Positions 25,301 to 37,084 are shown, counted from the stretch's first letter. The stretch: DNA of 64,000 nucleotides from Mercurialis annua (GCF_937616625.2 NC_065572.1:37599653-37663652), one strand, 5' to 3'. Notes: generated from the letters alone by a model not told the origin. A program made the numbers and translations.

Positions 25301-28300
25301 CGGCGTTCCTATTTACTAAGTATGGTTAGGTTATATTATGCAAAGTGTGCGTGAAAAGTGACGCTAGATTAGTACGCCGCGTCTCAAGTCACTCTAATTC
25401 GTTGTTCCGATTTCTAAGAATGGTTAAGATATATTATGCAAAGTGTGCAAAGAAATGACGCTAGATTAGTATTACGCGTCTCAAGTCTCTGTACCGCATC
25501 GTTTTTTATTACCATGCCTATATTCCGTCACAAGTATCTCTAATGCGTCGTTCCGATTGCCAAAGAATGGTTAGGTTATATTAAGCAACGTGTGCGTGAA
25601 TAATGACAATAGATTAGTATGTCACGTCTCAAGTCTATTTGAGCGTTGTTCCGATTACCTAAGCATGGTTAGGTTATATTACGCAAAGTGTGCGTGAAAA
25701 GTGACGCTAGATTAGTATGTCGAGTTTCAAATCTCTTTAACGCGCCGTTTCGATTACCATGCTTCTGTTGCATCACAAGTCTCTCTAACTAGTCGTTACG
25801 ATTACCTAAGCATGGTTAAGTTATACAACGCAAAGTGTGCGTGAAAAGTAACAATAGATTAGTATGTCGCATCTAAAGTATCTTTAACGAGTCGTTCTGA
25901 TTACCTAAGCATGGTTAGGTTATATTATGCAACGAGTGCGTGAAAAATGACGCTAGATTAGTATGTCGCATCTCAAGTCTCGTTAACATGTCGTTTCGAT
26001 TACCTAAGAATGGTTAGGTTATGTTACGCAAAGTGTGCGTGAAAAGGGACGCTAGATTAGTATGTCGCGTCTCAAGTCTCTTTAACGCGTCGTTCGGATT
26101 ACCTAAGCATGGTTAGGTTATATTACGCAAGGTATGCCTGAAAAGTGACGCTAGATTAGTATGTCGCGTCTCAAGTCACTTTAACTCATCGTTCGGATCA
26201 CCTAAGCATGGTCAGGTTATATATTAGGCAAGGTGTGAGTGAAAAGTGATGCTAGATTAATATGTCGCGTCTCAAGGCTATTTAACTAGTCATTCCGATT
26301 ACATACGCATGGTTTGGGTATATTATGCAGTGTGCGTGAAAAGTGACGCTAGATTAGTATGTCATATCTCAAGTCTATTTAACGCGTCGTTCCGATTACA
26401 ATGCTTATGTCGCGTCACAAGTCTCTCTAACGCGTCGTTCCGATAACCTAAGCATGGTTAGGTTAGGTTATATTACGCAAAGTGTGCGTGAAAAGTAATA
26501 ATAAATTAGTATGCCGTGTCTCAAGTCAATTTAACGAGTCGTTACAATTACCTAACCATGGTTAAGTTATATGACGCAATGTATGCGTGAAAAGTGATGC
26601 TTGATTAGTATGTCACGTCTCAATCCTCTTTAACGCGCTGTTCCGATTAACATAGAATGGTTAGGTTATATTACGTAAAGTGTGCGTGAAAAGCGATGCT
26701 TGATTAGTATTACGCGTGTTAAGTCTCTATAATGCGTCGTTTTGATTACCATGCCTATGTCGCGTCACAAGTCTCTCTAACGCGTCATTCCGATTACCTA
26801 AGCATGGTTAGGTTATATTACGCAACGTGTGCGTGAAAAATTACAATAGATTAGTATGTCGCATCTCAAGTCTAATTAACGCATCGTTCCGATTACCTAA
26901 GCATGGTTAGGTTATATTACGCAAAGTGTGCGTGAAAAGTGACGCTAGATTAGTATGTCGCGTTTCAAGTCTTTTTAACGCGTCGTTTTGATTACCATGC
27001 TTGTGTCGCATCACAAGTCTCTCTAACGCGTCCTTCCAATTTACTAAGCATCGTTAGGTTATATTACGCAAAGTGTGTATCAAAAGTAATAATTAATTAT
27101 TACCCAAGCATGGTCAGGTTAGATTCGTATATCGCATCTCAAGTCACTCAAAAGTGTCGTTCGGATTATCTAAGCATAGTTAGGTTATATTATGCAAGGT
27201 GTGCTTGAAAAGTGACGCTATATTAGTATGTCGCATCTCAAGGCTCTTTAGCGCGTCCTCCCGATTACCTAAGCATGGTTAAGTTATATTACGCAACGTG
27301 TGCGTGAAAATGACGCTGGATTAGTATATCGCGTCTCAAGTGTCTTTAACGCGTTGTTTCTATTATGTAAGCATGGTTAGGTTATATTACGCAAAGTATG
27401 CGTGAAAAGTAACAATAAATTAGTATGTCGCGTCAAACGTCTATTTTACGCATCGTTCCGATTACATAATCATGGTTAGGTTATATTATACAAAGTATGT
27501 GTGGACAGTGACGCTAGATTAGTATGTCGTGTCTCAAGTCTCAAGTCTCTTTAACGCGTTGTTCCGATTACCTAAGCATGGTTAGGTAATATTACGTGAG
27601 GTGTGCGTGAAAAGTGACGCTAGATTAGTATCTTGCATCTCAAGGCTCATTAATGCGTCATTCCGATTACCTAAGCATGGTTAGGTTATATTATGCAAAG
27701 TTTAGGTCAATAGTGACGCTAGATTAGTATGTCGCGTCTCAAGTATCTTTAACGCGTCGTTTTGATTACTTAAGCATAGTTAGGTTACATTACGCAAAGT
27801 GTGCGTGAAAAGTAATGCTAGATTAATATGTCGTATCCTAAGTCTCTTTAACGCGTCGTTTCGATTACCATGCTTATGTTGCGTCACAAGTCTCTCTAAT
27901 GCGTCGTTCCGATTTCCAAAGCATGGTTATATTGCGCAAAGGGTGCGTGAAAAGTTACACCACATTTGTATGTCGCGTCTCAATTCTCTTCAACGCGTTG
28001 TTCCGGTTACCTAAGCATGGTTAAGTTATATTACGCAAAGCGTGCGTGAAAAGTGACGCTAGACTAGTACATCGCGTCTCAAGTCTATTTAACGCATCGT
28101 TTAGATTACCTAAGCATGGTTAGGTTATATATCACAAAGCGTGCGTGAAAAGTGACGCTAGATTTGTATGTTGCGTCTCAAGTCAGTTTAACGCGTCGTT
28201 CCGATTACGCAAAGTGTGCATGAAAAGTGACGCTAGATAAGTATATCGCGTTCTTTTAAATGCGTCATACCGATTACCTAAGTATGGTTTCGTTATATTA

Positions 28301-31300
28301 TGCAAAGAGTGCGTGAAAAATTCCGCTAGATTAGTATGTCGCTTCTCTAGTATCTTTAACGCTTAGTTTCAATTACCGAAGCATGGTTAGTTTATATTAC
28401 ACAAAGTGTGCGTAAAAAGTGACGCTAAATTAGTATGTCGCGTCTCAAGTCTCATTGACGCGTCGTTCCGATTACCAAAGCATGGTTAGGTTATATTACG
28501 CAAAGTGTGCGAGAAAAGTAACGCTAGATTAGTATGTCGCGTCTCAAGTAGCTTTAACGCGTCATTCCGATTACATAAGCATGGTTAGGTTATATTACGC
28601 AAGGTGTGTGAGAAAAGTGATGTTGGGTTAGTATGTCGCGTCTCAAGGCTCTTTAATGCGTCGTTCCGTTTACCTAAGCATGGTTAGATTATATTACGCA
28701 AAGTTTGCGTGAAAACTGACGCTAGATTAGTGTGTCGTGTCTCAAGTCTCTTTAACGCGTCGTTTCGATTACCATGCTTATGTCGCGTCACAAGTCTCTC
28801 TAACGCGTCCCTCCGATTTCCAAAGCATGGTTAGGTTATAGTACGCAAAGTGTGCGTGAATAGGATCAATAGATTAGTATGTCGCGTCTCAATTGTCTTT
28901 AACGCGTCGTTGCGATTACCTAAGCATGGTTAGGTTATATTACGCAAACTTTACATGAAAAGTGACACTAGATTAGTATGTCCAGTCTCAAGTCTCTTTA
29001 ACCCGCCGTTCCGATTACTTAAGCATGGTTAGGTTATATTACACAAAGTGTGCGTCAAAATTGACGCTAGATTAGTATGTTTCGTTTTAAATCTCTTTAA
29101 CTCGTCGTTTCGATTACCATGCTTATCTCTCGTCACGAGTCTCTTTAAATCGTCGTTCCGATTACCTAAGAATGGTTATGTTATATTACGCAAAGCGTGT
29201 GTGAAAAGTGACGCTAGATTAGTATGTCGCGTCTCAAGTCTGTTTAACACGTCGTTCCGATTTCCTAAGCATGGTTAGGTTATATTACGCAAAGTGTGCG
29301 TGAAAAGTGACGCTAGATTAGTATGTCGCGTCTCAATTCTCTTAAACGCGTTATTCCTATTACCTAAGCATGCTTAGGTTATATTACACAAAGTGTGCGT
29401 CAAAAGTGTTGCTAGATTAGTATGGCGCAGCTCAAGTCTCTTTAACGCATCATTTCGATTACCATGCTTATGTCGCGTAACAAGTCTCTCTAACGCGTCG
29501 TTGCGATTACCTAAGCATGGTTAGGTTATATTAAACAAAGTGTTGCTACATTAGTATGGCGCAGCTCAAGTCTCTTTAACGCGTCATTCCGATTACTTAT
29601 GCATGGTTAGGATATATTACGCAAAGTGTGCGTGAAAAGTGACAATAGATTAGTATGCCGCCTCTCAAGTCTATTTATCGCGTCGTTCCGAATACCTAAG
29701 CAAGGTTACGTTATATTTAATGCGTCATTCCGATTACCTAAGCATGGTTAGGTTATATTATGCAAAGTTTAGGTCAAAAGTGACGCTAGATATTAGTATG
29801 TTGCGTCTCAAGTCTCTCTAACGCATCGTTTTGATTACCATGCTTATGTCTCGTCACAAGTCTCTCTAACGCGTTGTTGCAATTACCTAAGCATGGTTAG
29901 GTTATATTACACAAAGTGTGCATGAAAAATAACTATAGATTAGTATGTCTCGTCTCAAGTCTATTTAACGCGTCGTTCTAATTACCTAAGCATGGTTAGG
30001 TTATATTACGCAAAGTGTGCGTGAAAAGTGAAGCTAGATTAGTATGTCGCGTCTCAAGTCTCTTTAACGCGTTGTTCCTATTACCTATGCATGGTTAGGT
30101 TATATTACACAAAGTGTGCGTAAAAATTGACGCTAGATTAGTATGGCGCGTATCAAGTCTCTTTAACGCGTCGTTTCAATTACCATGCATATGTCGCGTC
30201 ACAAGTCTCTCTAACGCGTCGTTTCGATTACCTAAGCATGGTTAGGTTATACTACGCAAAGGGTGCCTAAAAGTGACGCTACATTAGTATGTCGCGTCTC
30301 AATTCTCTTTTAAGTGTTGTTCCGATCACCTAAGCATGCTTAGGTTATATTATGCAAAGCATGCGTGAAAAGTGACGCTAGATTAGTATGTCGCGTCTCA
30401 AGTCTGTTTAACGCGTTGTTCCGATTACCTGAGCATGGTTAGGTTATCTTACGCAAAGTATGCGTGAAAAGTGACGCTAGATTAGTATGTCGCATCTCAA
30501 GTCTCCTTAACGCGTCGTTTCGATTAACTAACCATGGTTAGGTTATATTACGCAAGGCGTACATGAAGAGTTATGCTAGATTAGTATGTTGCGTCTCAAG
30601 GATCTTTAATACGTCGTTCCAATTACCGAAACATGGATAGGTTACATTTTGCAAAGTTTAGGTCAAAAGTGACGCAACATTTGTATGTCGCGTCTCAAGT
30701 CTCTTTGACGCGTTGTGTCAATCACCGTGCTTAAGTCACAAGTCTCTGTAACGCATCGTTCCGATTACCTAAGCATTGTTAGGTTATACTACGCAAAGTG
30801 TGCGTGAAAAGAAACAATGGACTAGTATGTCGCGTCTCAAGTCTCTTTAACGCGTTATTCCGATTACCTAAGCATGGTTAGGTTATATTAAGCAAAGTGT
30901 GCATGAAAAGTGACAATAGATTAGTATGTTGCGTCTCAAGTCTGTTTATCGCGTCGTGTCAATTACCTAAGCATGGTTAGGTAATATTTCATAAAGTGTG
31001 CGTTAGAAGTGACGCTAGATTAGTATGGTGAGTTTCAAGTCTCTTTAACGCGTCTCTTTGATTATCATACTTATCTCGTGTCACAAGTTTCTCTAACGCG
31101 TCGTTCCGATTACCTAAGCATGGTTAGGTTATCCTACACAAGGTGTGCGTGCGAAATGACAATAGATTAGTATGTCGCGTCTCAAGTCTATTTAACGTTT
31201 CGTTCTGATTACCTAACAATGGTTAGGTTATATTACAGAAGGTGTGCCTAAAAAGTGATGCTAGATTAGTATGTCGCGTCTCAAGGCTCTTTAATGCGAC

Positions 31301-31974
31301 GTTCTGATTACCCAAGCATGGGTAGGTTATATTACGCAGAGTGTGCGTGAAATGTGACGCTAGATTAGTATGTCGCATCTCAAGTCTCCTTAACGTGCTT
31401 TCCGATTACCTAAGCATGGTTAGGTTATATTACACAAAGTTTGCGTAAAAAGTGACGCTAGATTAGTATAGCACGTCTCAAGTCTCTTTAACGCGCTGTT
31501 TCGATTACCATGCTTATGTCGCGTCACAAGTTTCTCTAACGTGTCGTTTCGATTACCTAAGCATGGTTAGGTTATATTAAGCAAAGTGTGCATACGAAAT
31601 GACAATAGATTAGTATGTCTCTTCTCAATTCTATTTAATGCGTCGTTCCGATTACCTAAGAATGATTAGGTTATAAAGTGTGAGTAAAAAGTGACGCTAG
31701 ATTAGTATGTCGGGTCTCAATTCTCATTAATGCGTTATTACGATTACCTAAGTATGGTTAGGTTATATTACGCAAAGTGTGTGTAAAAAGTGACGCTAGA
31801 TTAGTATGGCGCATCTCAAGTCTCTTTAACGCGTCGTTTCAATTACCATGCTTATGTCGCGTCACAAGTCTATCTAACTCTTCGTTCCGATTACCTAACG
31901 TTGATTAGGTTATAGTACGCAAAGGGTGCTTGAAAAGTGACGGTAGATTAGTATGTCGCGTCTCAGTTCTCTTA
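22343..31974 (-). repeat. Satellite A array, second block, - orientation
   Basis: About 9.6 kb of the 99-bp satellite in the same orientation as 4934-17379, starting GTTATGATAACCTAAGCATGG straight after the LTR end. The 48-bp module with the ACCATGCTTATGTCGCG junction occurs about 20 times (for example near 23530, 25169, 26400, 27866, 28770, 29830, 31506, 31847). The block ends in CTCAGTTCTCTT, where retrotransposon sequence begins. Confidence 0.95.
24100..26370 (-). repeat. Satellite A higher-order repeat pair, 1.07-1.23 kb
   Basis: Variant chains repeat: AAGTATGGTTAGG with a GTGTTCATGAAAAG unit (24157 and 25222, 1065 bp apart) and TCGTTACGATTACC with a GCAACGAGTGCG unit (24561 and 25793, 1232 bp apart). 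The second copy holds about 167 bp extra. The copies meet near 25165. Confidence 0.7.
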
Positions 31975-32670
31975 CTGGTGAATTAATAACAATGGATTAT
32001 TTGGTAGTATATTTTGGCTTTGGCCGTAATTGTTGGGTGCTATATATGCTAGTACCTATGAGAATACATTTGGGCGTTAGTTTGTTTCCTAATAAAAAAA
32101 ATTTGGGTTAAACTTTAAAACGTGTTTTATGGTCATATGTGGTTTGACCACATGTTTTTTAAGAGTTTTTATTAAGAAAAGTGGTTTTGTTTTAATTTGT
32201 GTTTTGAAACAGAATCAAAAGAGAAGTTTGAGTTTAATTCTTTAAATGTTTGATTTTTGGTTAAGTTGCTTGTAAAAAGAATTTTATTGTAGAGATGCTA
32301 TAAGTGGAAGTAAGTAAGTGTTTTAGAACGATAGATTTTATCAGCTATGTTTGCAGTATCCTTGTTTTGTTTGAGCAAAAGAGTTTGGAATGTAGAACTA
32401 TAGTCGAGCTAAGGGCTTGATCTTTATTTTGATAATTAAGGATTTTATAATTTTTAATAGGCGAGATGGTTTTGGAAGCCACTCCGGTAAAGTGTATTTG
32501 TGACTATCAGTTAGGAAATTTTGGATTATTCAATTGTGTTGATCGATTTAATCTTTAGAGCAACGAGTTATCGGAATCAGAAAAATTTGTGCATTTGTGT
32601 GTCGTGACGGTTATAGTGCGAATTAGTTCAGTTTGAAATTCGAGGTCGAATTTTTCATAGGTTGGGAGAA
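31975..32670 (+). mobile_element. 3' internal fragment of a non-coding LTR element
   Basis: AT-rich sequence with no coding similarity that I can see, joined to satellite A on the left. It includes GGCTTTGGCCGT, also present near 37190 in the non-coding element. It ends with a stem-loop (arms AAATTCG and CGAATTT, loop AGGT, 32636-32653) and PPT GTTGGGAGAA, then TGTAATACCCC. This order defines the 3' internal end of an element whose 5' part is missing. Confidence 0.75.
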
Positions 32671-32880
32671 TGTAATACCCCATATGTTTTCGGCGTGTTT
32701 CGTCTTGTGTTGACCTTCTCTGGGTGGAAATTTTGTCTAGAGTTATAATTAAAAGAGATTCGAGGTTTCATTCTTGATTATTCTAAGTATTTCAGTCGAG
32801 TTTTATGTGGGAGAGTTTGTATTCCTTAGTTTGGTTTCACCTATAAATGGCGTTATTATTTTATGTTAAGTGGAAATTAG
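32671..32880 (+). repeat. LTR 5' fragment
   Basis: Begins TGTAATACCCC right after a PPT and resembles the first part of LTR 1, with a TGTTTCGT phrase near the start. A possible TATA box, CTATAAATGG, is near 32849. No LTR end is found: the sequence passes into a decayed integrase tail. The right edge is approximate. Confidence 0.6.
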
Positions 32881-33060
32881 TGTTGATACTGTTTATGATC
32901 ATTTGAGATTGTTCGGTTTATGAAAGTGGTGGTTTGGAGTTATCGTTCGAGGAACAACCTTTTGAGTTTTTGCTTACGCAAGTACTTATGTCGTTAAGCA
33001 TAGAATTCCTGTGATTACAGTTTGGGTTGGTTACTTGGTTGAGGAGTGTTTCCGCGAAAC
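32881..33060 (+). pseudogene. Decayed integrase tail and chromodomain remnant
   Basis: Nucleotide comparison with 19370-19510 shows a degraded copy: LSFEEQPFE here against LSYEEQPVE there, then a frame change and RIPVITVW...VEEC aligned with the chromodomain stretch EIPMIKVLWRN...VDEC. Stops and substitutions interrupt it. It shows that the element owning LTR 2 once had a chromodomain integrase. Much more decayed than the copy at 18974-19545. Confidence 0.7.
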
Positions 33061-33195
33061 AAAGTTTGTTTTGCAGAATTGTTAAAAATTGCTTCCCTTG
33101 ATTACTTTGGGTGTTGTGTTTATGTTGGCTATATGCGTTTTCGTTCAGACAGCATATAGTTTTATGATATGTTATTACGCTAATTGTGTTGTTTT

Positions 33196-33231
33196 AAATT
33201 CGAGGACGAATTTTATATAAGTTGGGGAGAT
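33196..33231 (+). other. Stem-loop and PPT before LTR 2
   Basis: Arms AAATTCG (33196-33202) and CGAATTT (33207-33213) around AGGA, then GTTGGGGAGAT, which abuts the LTR TG at 33232. Confidence 0.85.
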
Positions 33232-33547
33232 TGTAATATCCCGTGTTTTTCCGTCATAGTTTCGTTGCATTCCTGACTTGGTTTCGGATTGTTATGGTGG
33301 ATTTACCAAGTGTGACACTTTGTTTGAGGTTTGGGTTGTATCTTGTATGTGTCGTATGAGTTTTCAATGTTAATTTGATTTGTTTCCGGATTATAATCGA
33401 TGATGTGTTCGTGTGCCTTCTAAATCTGGCATGCTTTAGTAAAACGTCTATATCTCCCAATTGCACCGTTGGATCGGGCTGGCGTTTGGATATATTGTTC
33501 CTGAGAGGATTTGCTAAAAACAGTGCGGTTGGATCGTGTTTCTGAGG

Positions 33548-33732
33548 AGGCGCGATGGGTCCAACGCGCCTCGCATCGCGCCTCATGAAAAACAGCTTTT
33601 TTGAGTAAGGCGCGATGGAAGGCGCGATGGGACCAACGCGCCTCGCAACGTGCCTCATGCTGGATTGCATTTTCTTTGAGAATCGAGGCGCGATGGGTCC
33701 AACGCGCGTCGCAACGCACCTCCCATCGCGCC
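33548..33732 (+). promoter_or_regulatory. GGCGCGATGG repeat array in LTR 2
   Basis: Three copies, 66-72 bp apart (starts about 33548, 33620, 33686), of a GC-rich module beginning AGGCGCGATGGG, plus a half copy at about 33607. Copy 1 has perfect arms GGCGCGATG and CATCGCGCC; copy 3 has arms GGCGCGATGG and CCATCGCGCC. The array ends 27 bp before the TATA box. GC and CpG content are far above the surrounding LTR. Confidence 0.75.
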
Positions 33733-33758
33733 CCTCTCTCAAATTTAATGACCTAGCC

Positions 33759-33767
33759 TATAAAAAG
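33759..33767 (+). promoter_or_regulatory. TATA box of LTR 2
   Basis: TATAAAAAG, the clearest TATA box in the window, 126 bp before the donor GT at 33885. Transcription would be expected to start about 30 bp downstream. Confidence 0.75.
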
Positions 33768-33884
33768 ACCCCTTAACTCGTCCAAACCTATTTGTTTACT
33801 TTTTATTAAACCCTGGCCGACTCTCACACGTCTAAACACTCTGAGATCATTATTCATTCATCCCTCCCTACCTTTTTGGATTTG

Positions 33885-35756
33885 GTAAGTGATTCGCTTC
33901 TCGTTCCGTTCGTTTATTCAATCGTTATTATTCTATTCGTTCATGATTCGTTACTCTTGTTGTTCTAGCATCGGGTGAGGCTATTATATCACGTCGGGTA
34001 CCGAATCATCTCTAGAATCTTAGAGCGTTGTTATTTTGTTGTTCGTTCATTCGGTACGTAAATTCTTTCGTTTAAGCGCTATACGGTTTGTTGTTTCCAA
34101 TTCTTTATTGTTGCATAATCTGATTCGTTTGAGCATGATCATTCCTATGCTTAGATCCTAATATCATGCCCAAATCCATACCATATTGTCTCTGGATCAC
34201 CTCGCGTTGTTACCTTCAAACGGTACGTTGATCACTTGTAAATCTATTGAATTGTTTGGCTGCCATCCTTCCTGTTGTTGTTGTTGACGATGTTCTATGT
34301 TAATATTGCTGATGTTGTTCTTTATGGCTTAAGGTGTTAAAATGAGGTTAAGGGTCTTACTTATGGTTACTATGTATAAGTTGTTTTGGGTTACTGTTGA
34401 GATAATCTTGTTCTTTTCTTGTAACGATCTTGGCGGGAAGGGTTGGATTTCAAATTAAGGGTTAATTGGTTTGGTAATGATTTGATACTATTCCATTGGT
34501 ACATTACAAATTGTTTGGCTTTGTCTTGACTAATCAAAATTTGTTTAGATATCAATTTGAAACCAAACTTACAAATATCGTTTTAGTTATGATTTTGCTA
34601 AGTGTTAGTATCGTTTAAATTTGAAAATAATATTCTTTTTGATATTAATCGGATTGGTTTTTATAATTTCAATTTGAATACGATATTTATTTTATAATTT
34701 TTAATCACATAATTACTTGGGTAATTATGGGTTTTGAAAATTTGGCTTAATGTGCCATTTTGGATAAAGTTACGTTTTGACATAAAACGTTTTCTTAAAC
34801 TTTATTGTGGTTAAGTTTTTGTTAGTAACTAATGATTACTTTTGTTTAAAGATATTGAGTTCCGCTTTCAATTATAATTTATTATTTTATCAAATCATTA
34901 TTCTTGGGATTATAAACTATCGTTTATATTTTGATAAAATGATTGGGTCGGGTTAGACTTGGGTCACCTGACATGTGAGGTTAGCTTGGTAGTTATCAGT
35001 AACTCGGCTAACCCACAATTTTGAGATTACTTGGTTTATAATTTAACAATTGTTTTAAAAAGTATTTTATGAAATGGATTTTAAAGTGGGAACTCAATAG
35101 ACTTGACTTGTGTGGTTTATTAATTAATTGAGTATTGTGTTTACTCTGGTTGGTTTTACCTTGACTTGTTGTTTGTGCTAGTGCTATGTGGCGTCTAGTA
35201 CTCTCTAGAGTTAGGGTTCGTTTTAATAATTATTTATTTGTATTTCGACTCGTCGACTGTTCGTGCTTTTGAGGCGAACCGAGTCTAGGTTTCTTGCCAG
35301 GAGTTTTCACGTGGATTAGCAAGCAGTGAGTTTGTACTTACTATTTACCGCTTTATTAACTAAATTGTTATTTTAATATCTATATATATTGTATACGTAC
35401 AATTGCGAACTGTTTTTCCATTATGGCTCTTAGTTGGAACATGCTACCTAATGGGCATCATTAGGACTGTGTGCGCACCGGTATTGATCTAGATAAGGTA
35501 TGTGATATGTGGTGGTAACTCGGTGTGAACATAGCTCTCGCGACCAGTAGAGTAACTCGGTGTAGCTCAGCTCTCGGGACCAGGCCTATTGGATTATGGT
35601 TATATTTAGTATTGTGGATTAGGGTTCCAACTATTATACGTAATGTTTATATTAAATGTTTTAAACGGTTTTAAAGGTTTTCCACTTGATAAATGTAAAT
35701 AGTGGTATGAACTCATCTCAGTATATCTGACCCCGTTGTTTTCCCAATTTTTCCAG
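33885..35756 (+). other. Predicted leader intron in LTR 2
   Basis: Donor TTTGGTAAGT, body strongly T-rich, then ATCTGACC as branch-point match and TTTCCCAATTTTTCCAG at the 3' end. The acceptor lies 416 bp before the LTR end (415 in LTR 1, 413 in LTR 3). The G-box block is at 35274-35324. A GGTACGT phrase, another donor-like site, is repeated near 34052 and 34221. Confidence 0.5.
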
Positions 35757-36172
35757 GGTTATGATTTGAGCGAGTGAGCTGCTCTGCGATTCTTTATTTC
35801 CTCGAAGGTTTTATTTTATTTAATAAAGTTATTAAACTGATTTTATTCTTAGACCGTAGTAGTAATTAGAAGTCGTATTTGTCTAATACTTGTTATCAGA
35901 ATTATTCTACTGATTTTTAATTGTTTTGGCTTTAATATAATAACTTGGGTTATTAAATACTTATGCTATGACTCGGAATTGATCGAACAATTATTATATA
36001 AATATTGTATTTTATGAACTGCTAGAATTAGGCTGAAGTCTCGGTTGCCCCGAGCATTGGTTTCTTGCAGGTTAATGTAATTGTTGGTTATTTGCAAGGC
36101 TAGCTACGGGTTTTGGTACAACCATACCCATACCCTAGCGCCGGTCGCGATCCTTGAAAATGGGTCGTGACA

Positions 36173-36688
36173 AGTATAAACTGTTTTGATTTAAGGGTTT
36201 TAAACTTAATAAATGTAAATAGTATTGCGAACTCATCTCAGTATATCTGACCCTATTGTTTCCCAAATTTTCCAGGTTTATGAATTGAAAGCTGGTCCAC
36301 TCCGATTCTTTTGATTCCTCGGAGGTTTTTATGTTATTTAAACTAGTTACTGTTTTCGAACTCTTAGACCGCAGTAGAACTAGTTTATACATTACTTATT
36401 ATTGCACTTTGAGATTGTCGATTTGATCGACTATTTATTATTGGCATGTTTACTCTGGAATATTTTATTATTATATTTAAGGCATGTTGTTGAACATTTC
36501 ATATATTTAAGTTATTTATATTAGAACTGTAATATAAATTGATAGACTTAGGTTGAAGTCTCGGTTGCCCCCGAGCAATTTCTGCAGGTTAAATGTTTAT
36601 TTGATTTCCGCGAGGCTTGCTACGGGTTTCGGTACAACCATACCCATACCCTAGCGCCGGTCACGATTCATGAAATTGGGTCGTGACA
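36173..36688 (+). repeat. 5' LTR remnant (last 516 bp)
   Basis: Aligns without gaps to 43429-43944, the last 516 bp of LTR 3. I count 13 differences (2.5%), mostly transitions. The first about 2.57 kb of this LTR is absent, replaced by the end of LTR 2. The acceptor match is at 36274-36275. The small divergence means the element is young relative to the rest of the window. Confidence 0.9.
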
Positions 36689-36692
36689 AAGT

Positions 36693-36704
36693 TGGTATCA
36701 GAGC
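36693..36704 (+). other. Primer binding site, initiator tRNA-Met
   Basis: TGGTATCAGAGC, 4 nt after the 5' LTR end, matches the complement of the 3' end of plant initiator tRNA-Met, the usual primer of this superfamily. It is followed directly by an inverted repeat at 36706-36720 (arms TTGGTTT and AAACCAA, 1-nt loop), which could form a hairpin next to the primer. Confidence 0.9.
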
Positions 36705-36908
36705 TTTGGTTTCAAACCAAGGCCATTTGCTTGCTATGTGTTTACTCTGTTAAGTATGGTTGTGTCATAGGATCTACTGCGGAATTAGAATTCATGTCTT
36801 GTCTTTTGAAACGTCATCTTTTAATTTTAAACTTTCTGCCTACACCGATAGGAATTTGTCGAGTCAGTCATTTCTATGTCTTGATTTGATGCTAATATTT
36901 TTGATGTT

Positions 36909-37084
36909 GATGCCGTTTCACTTGAATGCTTTTATTTGCTTATTGATTTCTCGAGAAATCTTATAATTGATAAATTTCTTTAAATCATGTTTGGGTATGA
37001 TGTTATTTCACTTGGGTGATTTTAATTGTTTTTGATTTCTCGGAAAATCTTATTTTGGTAATTTGCTTGAATCATGCTTGGGCA
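36909..37084 (+). repeat. Tandem duplication, two copies of 87-89 bp
   Basis: Copy 1 (36909-36997) and copy 2 (36998-37084) each run from TGATG through TTTCACTTG, GATTTCTCG, AAATCTTAT and AATCATG to TTGGGTA or TTGGGCA. A third start, TGATGTTATTTT, follows and then diverges. Confidence 0.75.

Larger units (their letters stand above)
33232..36172 (+). repeat. LTR 2 (3' LTR, 2941 bp)
   Basis: Begins TGTAATATCCCG next to a PPT and ends GGGTCGTGACA. It is followed at once by AGTATAAACTG, which is the middle of another LTR (compare 43429). So this element appears to have inserted into the 5' LTR of the element ending at 43944, and its own left part was later lost. It contains a strong TATA box (33759), a GC-rich repeat array just before it, donor GGTAAGT (33884) and acceptor TTTTTCCAG (35756). 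Confidence 0.9.

Noticed and set aside
32671..33231. A complete short LTR between 32671 and 33231
   Set aside because: It has an LTR start but no TGACA end, and the right part aligns with integrase/chromodomain coding sequence and ends in a stem-loop plus PPT. It is an LTR fragment joined to another element's 3' interior.
33254..33742. 162-codon minus-strand open frame in LTR 2
   Set aside because: It is antisense to the promoter region and its Arg/Ala-rich middle is the translation of the GGCGCGATGG repeat array. No family resemblance.
36683..36966. Overlapping 68-codon frames just after the PBS as possible gag start
   Set aside because: Two frames overlap, both hydrophobic and without gag or zinc-knuckle features, and both stop quickly. 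They reflect T-rich sequence.
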